DNA of 64,000 bases from Epiperipatus broadwayi (taxonomy: Eukaryota > Onychophora > Udeonychophora > Euonychophora > Peripatidae): positions 3,919,166 to 3,983,165 of the forward strand of contig JAQFVV010006221.1 of the NCBI GenBank assembly GCA_028023455.1, in the 5' to 3' direction. The translations under genes and the position numbers were made by a program. Under the pieces are notes generated by a model. It worked only from the letters and a program-made list of their open reading frames with translations, was not told the DNA's origin and ran no database searches. This document shows, piece by piece, positions 36,150 through 46,982 of the stretch; the first letter of the stretch is position 1, and each line of letters opens with the position of its first letter.

Positions 36150-37245
36150 ACAGATCTATATTCCAAAATTGGCAGAACCATAGTGAGAAACAATTTATGC
36201 ATTGCAGTGTTAATTATTGTCTACCATGCCTTAAAATCATGCCCGTAATTTTAAAAGCTTTATTTATCATAATTTCAATGTGGTAGTGAAATGATTCATT
36301 CCTAGAAAAAAACCCAATGCCAAAATCTTTTTATACATCAACCAAATTTATTTTATGACCTTCAATATAATAAGGACAATGAAAGATTTCCGATTTTCTG
36401 GAATAAGAAACAATTGAACATTTATCAATATTAATACCCATCTTATTATTTTTACACCATTTCACAAAATTGTTAATATCTTTTTGTAAAAGTATACCAT
36501 CAGTAATTGTGTTAATATTTTTAAATATTTTACAATCATCTGCATAACATTAAAGTTGTGAAAATTCCAAATTTATTCCTAAATTGTCTAAATAAATGTT
36601 AAATAATAGCAGTTTAAGGATACTGCCTTGATGTACTCCTAGATTTCAAAAGTATGGATTAGAAAACTTGTTAAAATTGACATAAGCCATTCTTTTTCCA
36701 ATAAAAGATTCAAACCATAGCATTAAATTATAAGAAAAATCTAAGTTGTACATTTTATGAAGCAATATAGAATGGTCAACTTTATCAAATGCTTTGGAGA
36801 GATCAAAATAGACAACATCAAAGCAGCTCTGATACTTAAAAACATTAGAAATATGATCAGTTATTATTAAAAAATTAGTTTCAGTTGATCTATTAGGTAA
36901 AAAAACCATGTTACACGGGAGCTAAAATCTTATTTATGTCATTAATATTTTTTTATAAACACATTTTTCAAATATGCATGCAATTATATGAAGCACTGAA
37001 ATAGGTCTGTAATTAATTACATTATATCTTGAACCATTTTTAAAAATGAGTATAACTTTGGTAAGAATTAAGAATGTAACATAGGGGAATAGCAATAAAT
37101 TCTGCATATCCTTTAAAATAAAAGAAAGTATATTATCATAACTTAAATTGGAATGTAATTTCAGTTCTTTGATAGCAGATATAATATCACTATTGTTGAA
37201 ACAATCAATAGAAATACTACTATTAAAACACTTATTAGATAATCT
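36150..37245 (-). pseudogene. Non-LTR reverse transcriptase fragment, Jockey/CR1-like ('LINE J')
   Basis: On the minus strand, 37230-36934 gives IISAIKELKLHSNLSYDNI, VILIFKNGSRYNVINYRPIS and FEKCVYKKI. 36909-36646 gives FLPNRSTETNFLI and VVYFDLSKAFDKVDHSILL (catalytic Asp). Further down, about 36640-36370, HQGSILKLLLFNIY, CYADDCKIF (catalytic DD) and NINTITDGILLQKDINNFVKW. The order and the YADD block match Jockey/CR1-type elements rather than the RTE and Tx1 elements of this window. Several frame changes are present. The 5' end is fused to an RTE fragment at about 37245. Confidence 0.75.
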
Positions 37246-37545
37246 ATAATCTGGAACTTTTCCTTTCTTCATACATTTAATTGCATGTCTCACTTCTTCA
37301 TTTAAAATTCTGGGCAATTCGGAAAATGTAATAGTTATAGTAGGTACTTGTTTTTTATTACTATATAATTCTTGATTAAAAATCTTCTACCAATTTCATG
37401 ATGTCATCTCTCTTTTTAGTAATAATTCCATCTTTTTTTTTATTGCAGATATAAATTTACTACCAATACCAAAATGTTGTTTTACATTCTTGAGACTTTT
37501 ATTTTCTTCTACAGCTTTCCTTGCTAGTTTCTAAGCTATTATCTT
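37240..37545 (-). pseudogene. RTE-type LINE fragment (R3), fused to LINE J
   Basis: About 300 bp nearly identical, in inverted orientation, to 35005-35300: ILNEEVRHAIKCMKKGKVP here against ILNEEVRHAIKYMKKGKAP there. It ends abruptly after KGKVP, where LINE J sequence (DYRLSNK...) continues in the same reading frame, giving a 127-codon chimeric open frame (37317-36934). Confidence 0.75.
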
Positions 37546-37828
37546 GCATTAAGTTTATTTCAGAGTACTAATCAAAGTTAATATGGAGTATGTAAAATAT
37601 CAGTTGTCTTTTTAAAAAGCACTGCAAAATTAGAGATATTCATCTAAATGTATAAATATTCAGCTACAACTTTTTAACATCTTAGACAAGTCTCACATAT
37701 ACCACAGAATTAGTCATTGTCTATGCACATTTATATGATGACATCAACATTTTAGTCATCAACTATTTTACATAGCTAAGTAAAAAATATTCACTGCTGT
37801 TTACTAATCAAATTTTCTTAATCATTTG

Positions 37829-38133
37829 TATACAAATTAAAAAAGCGTATGCAACACTTGAAAGAGAAGCTATACCGATTCCAAAAATTGTTATGCGTTA
37901 AGCGCTTTTGAGGCCATTTGCCTCATATTCATAGTGGTAATGTGAGATGCAGAATGAGGAAATAGGGCAAGAAAACAAAGTGGTATGCAAAACGTATGCA
38001 AATGAGCTAGATAGTCCAACGTTTGGAGATGTCAAAGCAGGTATCACGTCTATTGATAGCATTATTATTACTATTAATGAAGTATGCTTCTCTGATTTTC
38101 TGCTTGATGTCATTTTTCTCAATGCTGACTATT
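37829..38133 (-). pseudogene. Penelope-like element 3' end (GIY-YIG C-terminus + 3' UTR), left copy (P1-L)
   Basis: The minus strand reads KIVSIEKNDIKQKIREAYFI, then NAINRRDTCFDISKRW and a stop at about 38007. The E....(R/K)(K/R)IREA..I...NRR...W pattern matches the end of the GIY-YIG endonuclease of Penelope-like elements and resembles the clearer copy at 47.2 kb. The 3' UTR includes a GAGGC/GCCTC hairpin followed by AAAAGCGC (about 37899-37933). It is head to head with the right copy. Confidence 0.6.
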
Positions 38134-38170
38134 TTGGGATTGGAGGGTTCAAACCCATGTCCGACAGGAC

Positions 38171-38476
38171 AATAGTCAGCATTGAGAAAAATGACATCAA
38201 GCAGAAAATCAGAGAAGCATACTTCATTAATAGTAATAATAATGCTATCAATAGACGTGATATCTGCTTTGACATCTCCAAACGTTGGACTATCTAGCTC
38301 ATTTGCATACATTTTGCATACCACTTTGTTTTTTTTGCCCTATTTCCTCATTCTGCATCTCACATTACCACTATGAATATGAGGCAAATGGCCTCGAAAG
38401 CGCTTAGCACATAACAATTTTTGGAATCGGTATAGCTTCTCTTTCAAGTGTTGCATACGCTTTTTTAATTTGTATA
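38171..38476 (+). pseudogene. Penelope-like element 3' end, right copy (P1-R)
   Basis: Near-identical inverted copy of 37829-38133, ending coding at 38297 (ISKRWTI*), with 3' UTR hairpin TATGAGGC...GCCTCGAAAGCGC at 38377-38403. Both copies are truncated at the same upstream base and are separated by a 37-base unrelated loop. The ~645-bp palindrome also creates mirror-image open frames (37947-38297 plus, 38324-38007 minus). Confidence 0.6.
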
Positions 38477-38479
38477 TTA

Positions 38480-39000
38480 AATTATCGAGGGAGAAGTTTA
38501 AAATCTGTATTATTTTAATCATTTGTAATAAAACAATTGTCTAAAAATTAATCTTTGCATAAGCCTCCATTAACTACTCACTATAAAAATCTGCTTAAAT
38601 ATAATAATTCTTTTGTTATTTAATGTATTATGTATAATAAATAATGAGAGTTCATTTAAAATTAATTCAGTTTCAATAACTTACCAAAGAAACAATGAAT
38701 TTTTCTTCACTAAGAAAAATATATAATTCTATTAATAGGTACTTTCCGCCTCCTGCTTACCAAAGTTTTAATAATGGCTTTAAAAATGATTTAGTATTTA
38801 CATTGCAAATATATGTTCAAGTATTAAAAAATACATACCACAATGAAGAAATTATGGTTGCTTTCAGACTAGTTAAATAATTTCATCTATCAGGGTGTTA
38901 TAAAAAACTTACTTAACAGTAATAAATTTAAATTCAAGTAGAGCTCTTATAAATAAATAAGTAAGGTTTTAAGTAAATTGTTATTGTTTTTAAATGCTTT
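38480..39000. other. No recognised gene; AT-rich spacer
   Basis: A 61-codon frame at 38695-38880 has no family resemblance. Confidence 0.4.
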
Positions 39001-39049
39001 TTTGAAGTTGAAAAAATCAGTTTGTTTGTTGGCGTGTTTGTTTGTAAAC

Positions 39050-39420
39050 TTTTGATTTTTTTAAGTTATAATGAAATTTTAAAATTAAGGTTTAATACAT
39101 TGAAATTCAGTATACAACTAATTAATACCAATTGTGAAACTAATCTTTTCAATAGGTCACCTAGTTTTTTAGATATGGAACAGAGTACATGAAAATAATG
39201 AATATTTTGAAAGAGCTTTCATTAATTTTAAGTAAGGCTCACAGGAGGGTGATATAGAATTTTTTTTTCAATTTCATAACTTTTTAAAATTGAAATTTAA
39301 TAAAGTTATGTTCAATATACTTTGTTAAAATATTGTATATTTTTTTAAAATTTTTATGAAAGTGATAGGACATATTAATATTTTAAATAGGTGACTTGGG
39401 TTCTTAGATATGGATAAGGG
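39050..39420 (+). repeat. Diverged two-copy direct repeat (~237-bp period)
   Basis: 'aataggtcacctagttttttagatatgga' type sequence at 39151-39180 recurs as 'aataggtgacttgggttct' plus 'tagatatgga' at 39388-39417, with weaker matches upstream of each. Confidence 0.5.
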
Positions 39421-39609
39421 AAGCTTTAATGTTTAAGTAATGTTCATGATTTTCTTGGTTGAAATTGTAAGCTTCATTTAAATAATAAGAAAATTTGTTT
39501 ATAATATAGTTTTATTAAGCTTTTTTTTAAAATATATTTTTTAATAAAATGAAAAAATGTCAACCAATTTTAAATAAAAAATGTTAGAGGCTGATTTATT
39601 ATACATATA

Positions 39610-39985
39610 TAATTAAATACACATTCTAAATTTGATATTTACATAAAAAGTATGCATATTAATATATTGCAAAACTATCTAATGGTATATATACTATAAA
39701 TGTGAAATTGATTTAAAGTAAAATTATATGTATTAAGAATAGAGTTTTGATAAGTATTTTTAAATATATATATATACATTTCCAATCAAAAGTAAAAATG
39801 TCAAACACTGTTCACTTAAAAGAATAATGTCATATTCTTAATCACTTATATACATATATATTATCATGTACACATACTAAATATAATATTTATATAAGGA
39901 GTATACATTTTAACTTATAACATAAATATCTAGGGATACATATATATCAACTATAAATGTCAAATCAATTTATACTATAATACAG
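39610..39985 (+). repeat. Diverged two-copy direct repeat (~253-bp period)
   Basis: 39615-39735 and 39869-39985 share 'acacat.ctaaat.t.atatt' and 'actataaatgt.aaat..att' in the same order. Confidence 0.5.
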
Positions 39986-40591
39986 TTTTATATTTTTTAT
40001 TTACTGCCCAATACCAAAATGTTAAAAATAATACAGATATTTTTTATATTAAATGCTTTTATTTACCATGCACTAAAAATAAAAAAGATATTCTTTAAGT
40101 TAAATCTGATTAAATGACTCAGTTTAATTTTGATATAAGTTCTGATACCAATCAATATTACATATAATAATGTTGTATGCATGTTATTAAAAAATATAAT
40201 TTTGATCAAGTATATACAAAAGATAGTTGGTACATTCTTACTTTAAAAAGATTTATACCAAGAAAACTTCCTTTGCCCCCCTCCCTATAATTTTTAAAAA
40301 GCATTTCATCATTATTTGATCAACTTCTGAAATAGGGATAGTATTAATTTGTCTAGCATTTTCTTCTAATTTTGATATATATATATGCTTCTATTTATTA
40401 CTTTTTAAAATAAATATATCACTTAAAATATTTTGGGACCCATGAATATTTTGTTAAAGATAATTTATTTTAATGGGTTGCTAAAGACTAAAACATTTGG
40501 CTAAATTTAATGAGTTTGTATTAAATGGAATCACTTTGCTGACAAAATATTATTTGATCTATCACATAACTTTAGCTTATATATTGTTGTT

Positions 40592-41573
40592 TAGCAGCAT
40601 ATATTTTCACCAACTCAACGATATTTATTGTAAATTTTAACAAATGATAATAGATGGCAATGGGAGTGCTTAATAAATCCCTATCTTTCACTATCCTATC
40701 CAAAATCCCCAGATTAATTTGACCTTATTGCTTTTATCAATGAGGAGCTTTGGATCTTAGAACAGTGTATCTGGATTTTTAAGATTGAATGCATCTTTCT
40801 TTCAGCTACTATCATTTACTTTTATGTTAAACTATTATGCTTTCAGGCCAAACTGAATGTGCTTTCAATCTAAGCCAATTCCAGTTTCTATACATAAGGT
40901 ATCTTTAGATTTTAATAACTGTATCTTATGGCCAGATTTAGTATAAATCAATAAAATATCACATGATTATCACATTATCTCCAGCTTACATATTTTTGCT
41001 TTAGAAGCATACTTTCTTACCATATCTATGCCAGTTACTGTAACTTTAATGTTTCACATCTACTATTACATAATAAAACCTATATTAAATGTCATAGAAA
41101 TAATACAAAAGTTTTGCTGCTAAAACAACAATATGTAAGCTGAAGTCATGTGGTAAGTCACATGATATTTTATTGGCTTATACCAAATCCTGGCCACATG
41201 ATAGATATGCCTATAGTTATTAAAAAACAAAGAACATCTTAATATATAGAAACTGAACTGGTTTCAAATCTATATAATTATATAAGGAAGATGGCTTAGA
41301 TTGAAAGCATTTTCACTTTGGGATGATAGCTTGATAGTATAACATAGAAGAAAATGATAATATCTGGAAGGAAAGTGCATTATGTCTTACATGTTTAGGT
41401 GTACTGTTTGAAAATCCAAAGCTCCTTACCATTGAAAATTATAAGCTTGAAACTAATTTGGAGATTTTGGGTAGATCATCTATAATAGAGATTTATTAAA
41501 CACTGAGAATTACTACATTCTTTAGTATATGATAATATGTGCCAGATGAAAGAGATAGCGAAAAATATGCTGG
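40592..41573. repeat. Family B large inverted repeat (B2), ~430-bp arms
   Basis: Left arm 40592-41025 and right arm 41110-41573 are imperfect inverted copies around an 85-base spacer. They share 'tagcagcatatattttcacc' with 'aaaaatatgctggtaaat', 'atccaaaatccccaga' with 'ttggagattttgggtag', and 'gcttacatatttttgcttta' with 'aaaacaacaatatgtaagc'. More diverged than B1 and B3, so older. Confidence 0.7.
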
Positions 41574-42302
41574 TAAATATTATTCAGATATATAGTTGTA
41601 TAATCTACTTATAAAAACTATTATTAACCAATTCCAGAGCTTAAATTAAAATATTGAAACTAGCATGAATAATGGCATTTTAATGACTTATCTATCAGCT
41701 TAAAATTGCTGGCAACCACTTTGATCTATACTCTGTAGTTTAATAAAAGCAGCAAAATCGTACTATTAAATTCCGGCTGCCCAACAATATCAATATGGCA
41801 GTGGACACTGCTTAATTGATAGCAATATAATAATCAAAGCTGCCATAATTTGTTTGCAAGATAATAATAGAAACCATTAATATGGTTTAAAAACAATAAA
41901 ATCTCACAATACATCATATAAGCTTTTCTGATACAGTTTCAAATAAAATTGGCTATAATAAGTTAATCTCCAGCCCAACTTGGTTCCATTTTGATAACAA
42001 AGCACCTCTGTTAAAACTAAAAGTGAGTTGTATATATATGATTAACTTCCATTTTTTATTAGAAATAAGCTTGTGTTGTTGTACTAATACTTCGATAAAT
42101 AAAGATTTATACATTTAATTATATTGCTTATATATTATCTTCAACATAAAAAAAACCGAACAACCAAGATAGAATATAAATTTGTCAATAAACTTTTTCA
42201 ATTTTGACTTGCCATATAGAATTGAAAGTAAAAATAAAAGTATTTTATTTTGGAATCATTTTATTTCATTAATTTAAAAAAAAAAAATGCAAATATTATA
42301 CA

Positions 42303-42790
42303 AAACAGGCAAAACTCACTATACGTATTGCCTCACCCAGCAAGCTAGAGTAATCAATGGATGCCAGAAGGCTTGTGCATAAAATCCCCATCTAGTGCCT
42401 ACTCATCCAATATCCCCAGACTAGTTTCTGGCTTGTGGCCTTCGTCAGTGAGGAGCCTTGGATCTGAGAACACTGCACCTAGATCTTAGGATCTAATGCA
42501 ACCTTCTAGCAACCACCTTTTATCTCTACTTAACTACAAAACTATGAGTCTTAAACTGAAAACACCATAATGTTTTCAATCCAAGCCCATTAGCTTATAT
42601 AGTCACCTGGGTCTGAACTCAGTTCAGTATCCATACATTTTGGTCTCTTTGGTTCTTTAATAACCATAGCCACCACTATCCTATTAGGCATTGATTACTC
42701 TAGCTTACTGTGTGTGGCAATACGTATTGTGAGTTTTTCCTGTTTTAAAACAGATATACACAAGCATAAGAAGTGGTGGTCATGTGATGT
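42303..42790. repeat. Family B inverted pair (B3)
   Basis: The left arm (42303-42600) is almost identical to B1's left arm, including 'ggcttgtggccttcgtcag'. The right arm is short (about 42690-42790, 'attgattactctagcttac' to 'gtggtggtcatgtgatg'). 'cctgggtctgaactcag' lies between them. Confidence 0.75.
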
Positions 42791-43074
42791 TTATTGGCTT
42801 AAATATTATACAGTGATTAAAATATGTATTTTAAAAGAATTTTAAATTGTCAGAAAATGAGCTTGCATACTTAGAGAGATTAAAATCTTTTTAAAATGCA
42901 AATCAAATAAATAAATCGGATTGAAGATTATATGTTTTATAAATGCATATGAATCACGAATTTATACAGTTTAGTAATTACAAGCAGCTTCCGTGCATTT
43001 ATTACATCTGACATCTGTTCCAGACTCTATAAATATTGGAAATATATCTTAACACGTGCAGGGAGGGGGCACAT

Positions 43075-43195
43075 ATGGCTTTAGTCCTCGGGAGTTCGTA
43101 AAAAATTCAAACGCCAGAACTGCGAATACCAGAATCGATCCGATTCCAAATCGGACTCTCTACTAATTGCACCAAACTGCGCAGGGTAAGAGAAA
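43075..43195 (-). mobile_element. tRNA-like SINE (family G), copy 2
   Basis: The minus strand reads TGCGCAGTTTGGTGCAATTA, GTAGAGAG, then a perfect 5-bp anticodon-like stem TCCGA/TCGGA with loop TTTGGAA (anticodon UGG, Pro), then B-box-like ATCGATTCTGG. The acceptor ends pair only over TGCG/CGCA. A body with 'ccgaggactaaagcc' follows. The D-arm and T-arm are too poor for a functional tRNA. Confidence 0.55.
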
Positions 43196-43514
43196 AATAA
43201 AGATTGATGTAGGTTGAAAAATTTGATATGGAAATCGATTTAAGAATGCTTCATAAAATGTGGGAGAATTGAAAGCCAAAGTAATAATTTTGGAAGATAA
43301 ATTTAAAAAATTGAAAATGCTTTTTTTAAATAGTCAACGAAAAAAAATTTTTAACGATACATTAAAAAGAGTTTTAAATAAAAATAAAATAGTAATAAAA
43401 AATGTAATTAATTGAAAAAAAAAAAAAAAACAGTTATGAATTTAAAAAGAAAGAGAAGGAGAGAACGAGATTGTTCTGAGATTTCGATGAAGCTGTTTTT
43501 CTTCGATAATGTTT

Positions 43515-43965
43515 TCCTGGAAGTTTGTGATGATGATGTTTTAGTTGTATATATATATTGGACTATTTTCATCATCTAATTTGAGTATTGAATGTCTTTT
43601 AAAAAAATTAACTTTAAATATTCCAAATACATTCAACTGTTAGTAATAGCACATTAAACAGGTTTGGCAGGATGACTCAGTTGGTTAGAGCCTTACCTTA
43701 AAATTCAGGAATCTAAGGGTCCAGGTTCAATTCCCTTACTAGTATTGTCTCTGGTCAGGCCGACAACAACTGAAGAAGATGAGAAAAATAATATCTCTCG
43801 CAAACGTTGTGCATATGCTAACATGTTTGATGTGCTATAATTAACATTTGAATGTATTCGGAATATTTAAATAAAATTATTTTTTTTTCAAGACATTCAA
43901 TACTCATATGATGATGGAAGTAGTCCAATATATAAATATTAATAACTATAAGATTTGAAGTTAAA
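43515..43965. mobile_element. Family C element with single tRNA-like core (C2)
   Basis: The ends (43521-43663 and about 43822-43960) are inverted copies ('gtgatgatgatgttttagtt', 'ttggactattttcatcat', 'attccaaatacattcaac'). Between them lies a tRNA-like sequence (A-box TGACTCAGTTGGTTAGAGC from about 43673, long variable region, B-box GGTTCAATTCC at 43724-43734). A CTGAAGAAG-type hairpin ending CAAACGTTGTG (43770-43811) follows. This is the most complete layout of the family: terminal repeat, tRNA-like, hairpin, inverted terminal repeat. No protein-coding capacity. Confidence 0.75.
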
Positions 43966-44659
43966 GTAATTTTAATTTTCTTTCGTCTCAAAAACTTATC
44001 GTATAAATATTTTATTAATTTTTATCTCCAAAATTAGATAGTAATCCAGAAATATTTTTATTTAGGTCTGATTTTTCTTTGACTTTTTTATCTTCTATAA
44101 TTAGCATTTTAGATTTTATAAGTTTATTTTTAAGAAAATAAAACATATTTTAATAATTGAACCTAATAATTTTTAATACCAATCATATATATAATTAAAC
44201 CAACCCTATTCTTTATTGGGAAAATTAATTTTTTTAATGCTTATAAATTTATTAATTAATTGCGGAGGTGTTCCGCATATTCCTATTACACATCCTGTCT
44301 ACGAAAATTAATTAAATATTCTATTTATATTATCGGACTCCGGTTTTCTTCATAATTCATTGAACTATAGTTCTATCTTTCTAAATTAGATCAAGTGTGG
44401 GTTAAGTTAATAATCATTTAATTTAATTATTTAAATCTGTTAAGAAATCCTTTACGGGATGTCACATTTTCAATTAATTTGTCATTTATAATTTATAAGT
44501 GTGCGTTATACGTGTATGTATGTGTGTGTGTGTGTGTTGTAGGGTAAGATGATATTAAAATTTTAGGGCAGGTAAATACTGATCACAATCATCGCTAATT
44601 CCTTGCTTAAATGTAATATATTTTTTAAAATATAATTATTCTAAGGCAATATGTGATTT

Positions 44660-45025
44660 GCCTATACTGAATGCATTTTATATATGTAAATAGAGGGATT
44701 TGAACTCAGGAGTTTTCAGTTTATTCATCCTTCATTTTATCTCAAGCAACCAATACGCATGACCACACACGTGTGAAAAAGATACATGAATCCCCAATAT
44801 ATGTATTTCATGTAGAACCAGCACTCATCAGTTGGACCAGATCATAATTTTCCACACATATATACAATCAATGCTCAGTTTATATTAAGATAGAAAATCA
44901 TCAAACTTTAATGGACAGGTTTTAATCTTCTCACCCTTCCAACTATTTAACTACTCATTTCATTGAAAAACCAATGATGGAGCGCTCAAAGCCCTTATTG
45001 AATTTGATATTATAGTACCCATGTA
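44660..45025 (+). repeat. Family A repeat (A4)
   Basis: A single arm in the same order as A2: 'agggatttgaactcagga', 'accagcactcatcagttgg', 'aaactttaatggacagg', 'aatgatggagcgctcaaagc' and 'acccatgtagaca'. Confidence 0.75.
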
Positions 45026-45124
45026 GACATTACATCACAATAAACTGAGAGTTTAAAATGGTAATTCTTTTTCTTGGTATCATATGTAGTTTAAGGTAGT
45101 AGAAGAATGGCACATTGAAAATTA

Positions 45125-45390
45125 TAGATTCTTGGATTAGAGCTTAGGATCTTTAGGTGCAGTGCTCTCAGATCCAGGGTTCCTCACTGATGAAGGTCAC
45201 AAGCCAGAAACTAGTTTGGGTATATTGGATGAGTAGACACTAGATGGGGATTTTATGCACACCCCTTCTGGCATCCATTGATTATTCTAGCATGCTGTGT
45301 GTGGCAATACGTATAGTGAGTTTTGCCTGTTTTAACAACAGTTATACACAAGCATAAGAGGTGGTGGTCATGTGATGTTTATTATTTTTT
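45125..45390 (-). repeat. Family B repeat, single arm (B4)
   Basis: Same sense as the B1 right arm: CTGATGAAGGTCACAAGCC from 45187, 'tattggatgagtagacac', and the tail 'gtggtggtcatgtgatg'. Confidence 0.7.
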
Positions 45391-45879
45391 TCTCTGAGAT
45401 TTATGATGATTTTTTAAATCTATTTAAATTTAATGAAATAAAATGTTTAAAACCAAAACATTTCAATGTAAGCCTGTATGTTTGTTTATTAATGCAAATT
45501 TATAACCAGTAATAGCCCTATTTTATATGTTATAAAGCAGAATAAGAAAAAAAATCCTATATTGATGCAATACTTAAAATCAATTGTGAAATTCTGTATA
45601 TTAATATCTGGATGACCGTTGACTCAGTCAATCATCAAATAAATGCAGAGTTGGTGTTGTTTTTGCAATTAAAAATGAGCACAAAAAAACATGATGCAAT
45701 TCAGTTTATGACAAGTTTTAAAATATGTTTTTAATTAAATAACCTCATCAAGTATGTCAATTATTTTTTCACAAATTGTTTTAACTATACTTACTTTATA
45801 AAATAAAATAAAAAATTAGAAATTTAATAAGTATATAAAATTAAAAGTATGTTGTATTAAAACAGTATGTAATGTGATG

Positions 45880-45985
45880 CACTGTGGCTTCTCCTTTTTC
45901 AGATTCAGGAATTTCTGTCACCATACCCAGAAAAATCTGTTAGCCACCTTACCTTTCCTGTCCTGCTCCATACAAACTTCACACA
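45880..45985 (-). mobile_element. Second copy of the LINE K 3' segment
   Basis: 'ctccttttt cagattcagga', 'aaaatctgttagcc' and 'cctgctcca' in this order are the inverted equivalent of 5270-5430. Confidence 0.6.
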
Positions 45986-46530
45986 GCAATGCCACCTAGT
46001 GCAAGCCTTAGTAACCAATGGATGCAAGAACACTTGTGTAATCATAGGAAATGATTATCATGTAATGCTTTAATAGTATGTTTGAGTAAATTAGGTTTTG
46101 TAGTCTTAAACTTTTTTTTAAACATCCAAATTATTATATCTTATTTTTTATATATGAGTATAGGTATAGCAAAAATGTGAAATTAAAACTGTTTTAGTTT
46201 TAACAATATATTGGTGAATATGCATGATCCTATTTCCCAAATAAAACATCACATGACTCTTCCAGCTTACTCTCAACATCTAAAATAATTTGCAGCCATC
46301 TGTGTATACGCTTGAATTGTTAATGGACATTAAACAATAGTTCCAAATAAAAATACCTAACTAAATTCTATCCATTGGTCTTCATTAATGAGAATCATTA
46401 GATCTGCAGAAACACATCTAGAAGGCCTAAATATGCACAAATTCAATGTCCTTCTTTAATTTGGTTATTATAATTATTAAATAACCATTGATTGCTTAAC
46501 TCACTCACAATTATTGGCTGTAAAATAAAA
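45986..46530. repeat. Diverged family B fragments (B5)
   Basis: 'gccacctagtgcaagcctta', 'ccaatggatgcaagaac' and 'gattatcatgtaatgc' are recognisable near 45990-46070. Weak matches to the other arm occur at 46240-46520 ('catcacatgactcttccagc', 'ttcattaatgaga'). Confidence 0.4.
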
Positions 46531-46982
46531 TTATACAGCTGATTTTATATGTATTTATTATTATATATTATTTGTTTGCTATATATATTATTTCATAATA
46601 CATATTAAATATATATTTTAAAGTATACTTAAAATTTCCTTTCTCACATATATTCTTGAAACATATAAATAATGGCATCTCAAAAAAAAACAAATAATCT
46701 CCAAAATGAGCATGTCACTCTGAGTGAGTTTTCATCAATTGGCCTAGATCTCATTCTCTTACATACGTGTTCATCATTTAGTCAGCATTTATCAATATCA
46801 AATTTTTATAGTTTGACTTCCAAATGTAAAACTTTGTGCATTCATAACTTTGATATCAACGATTTCATATAAATACACTAATAATTATTAATAATCATTT
46901 AGTTAGCTAAAAATTATTAATATATGATAAAAATTCAAACCTCCGTTAAAGATTTATATATATAAATAATTATAACCATTAA

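Noticed and set aside
37947-38324. Two ~110-codon ORFs as a divergent gene pair
   Set aside because: They are mirror images caused by the palindrome and are only partly Penelope endonuclease sequence; the rest is inverted antisense.
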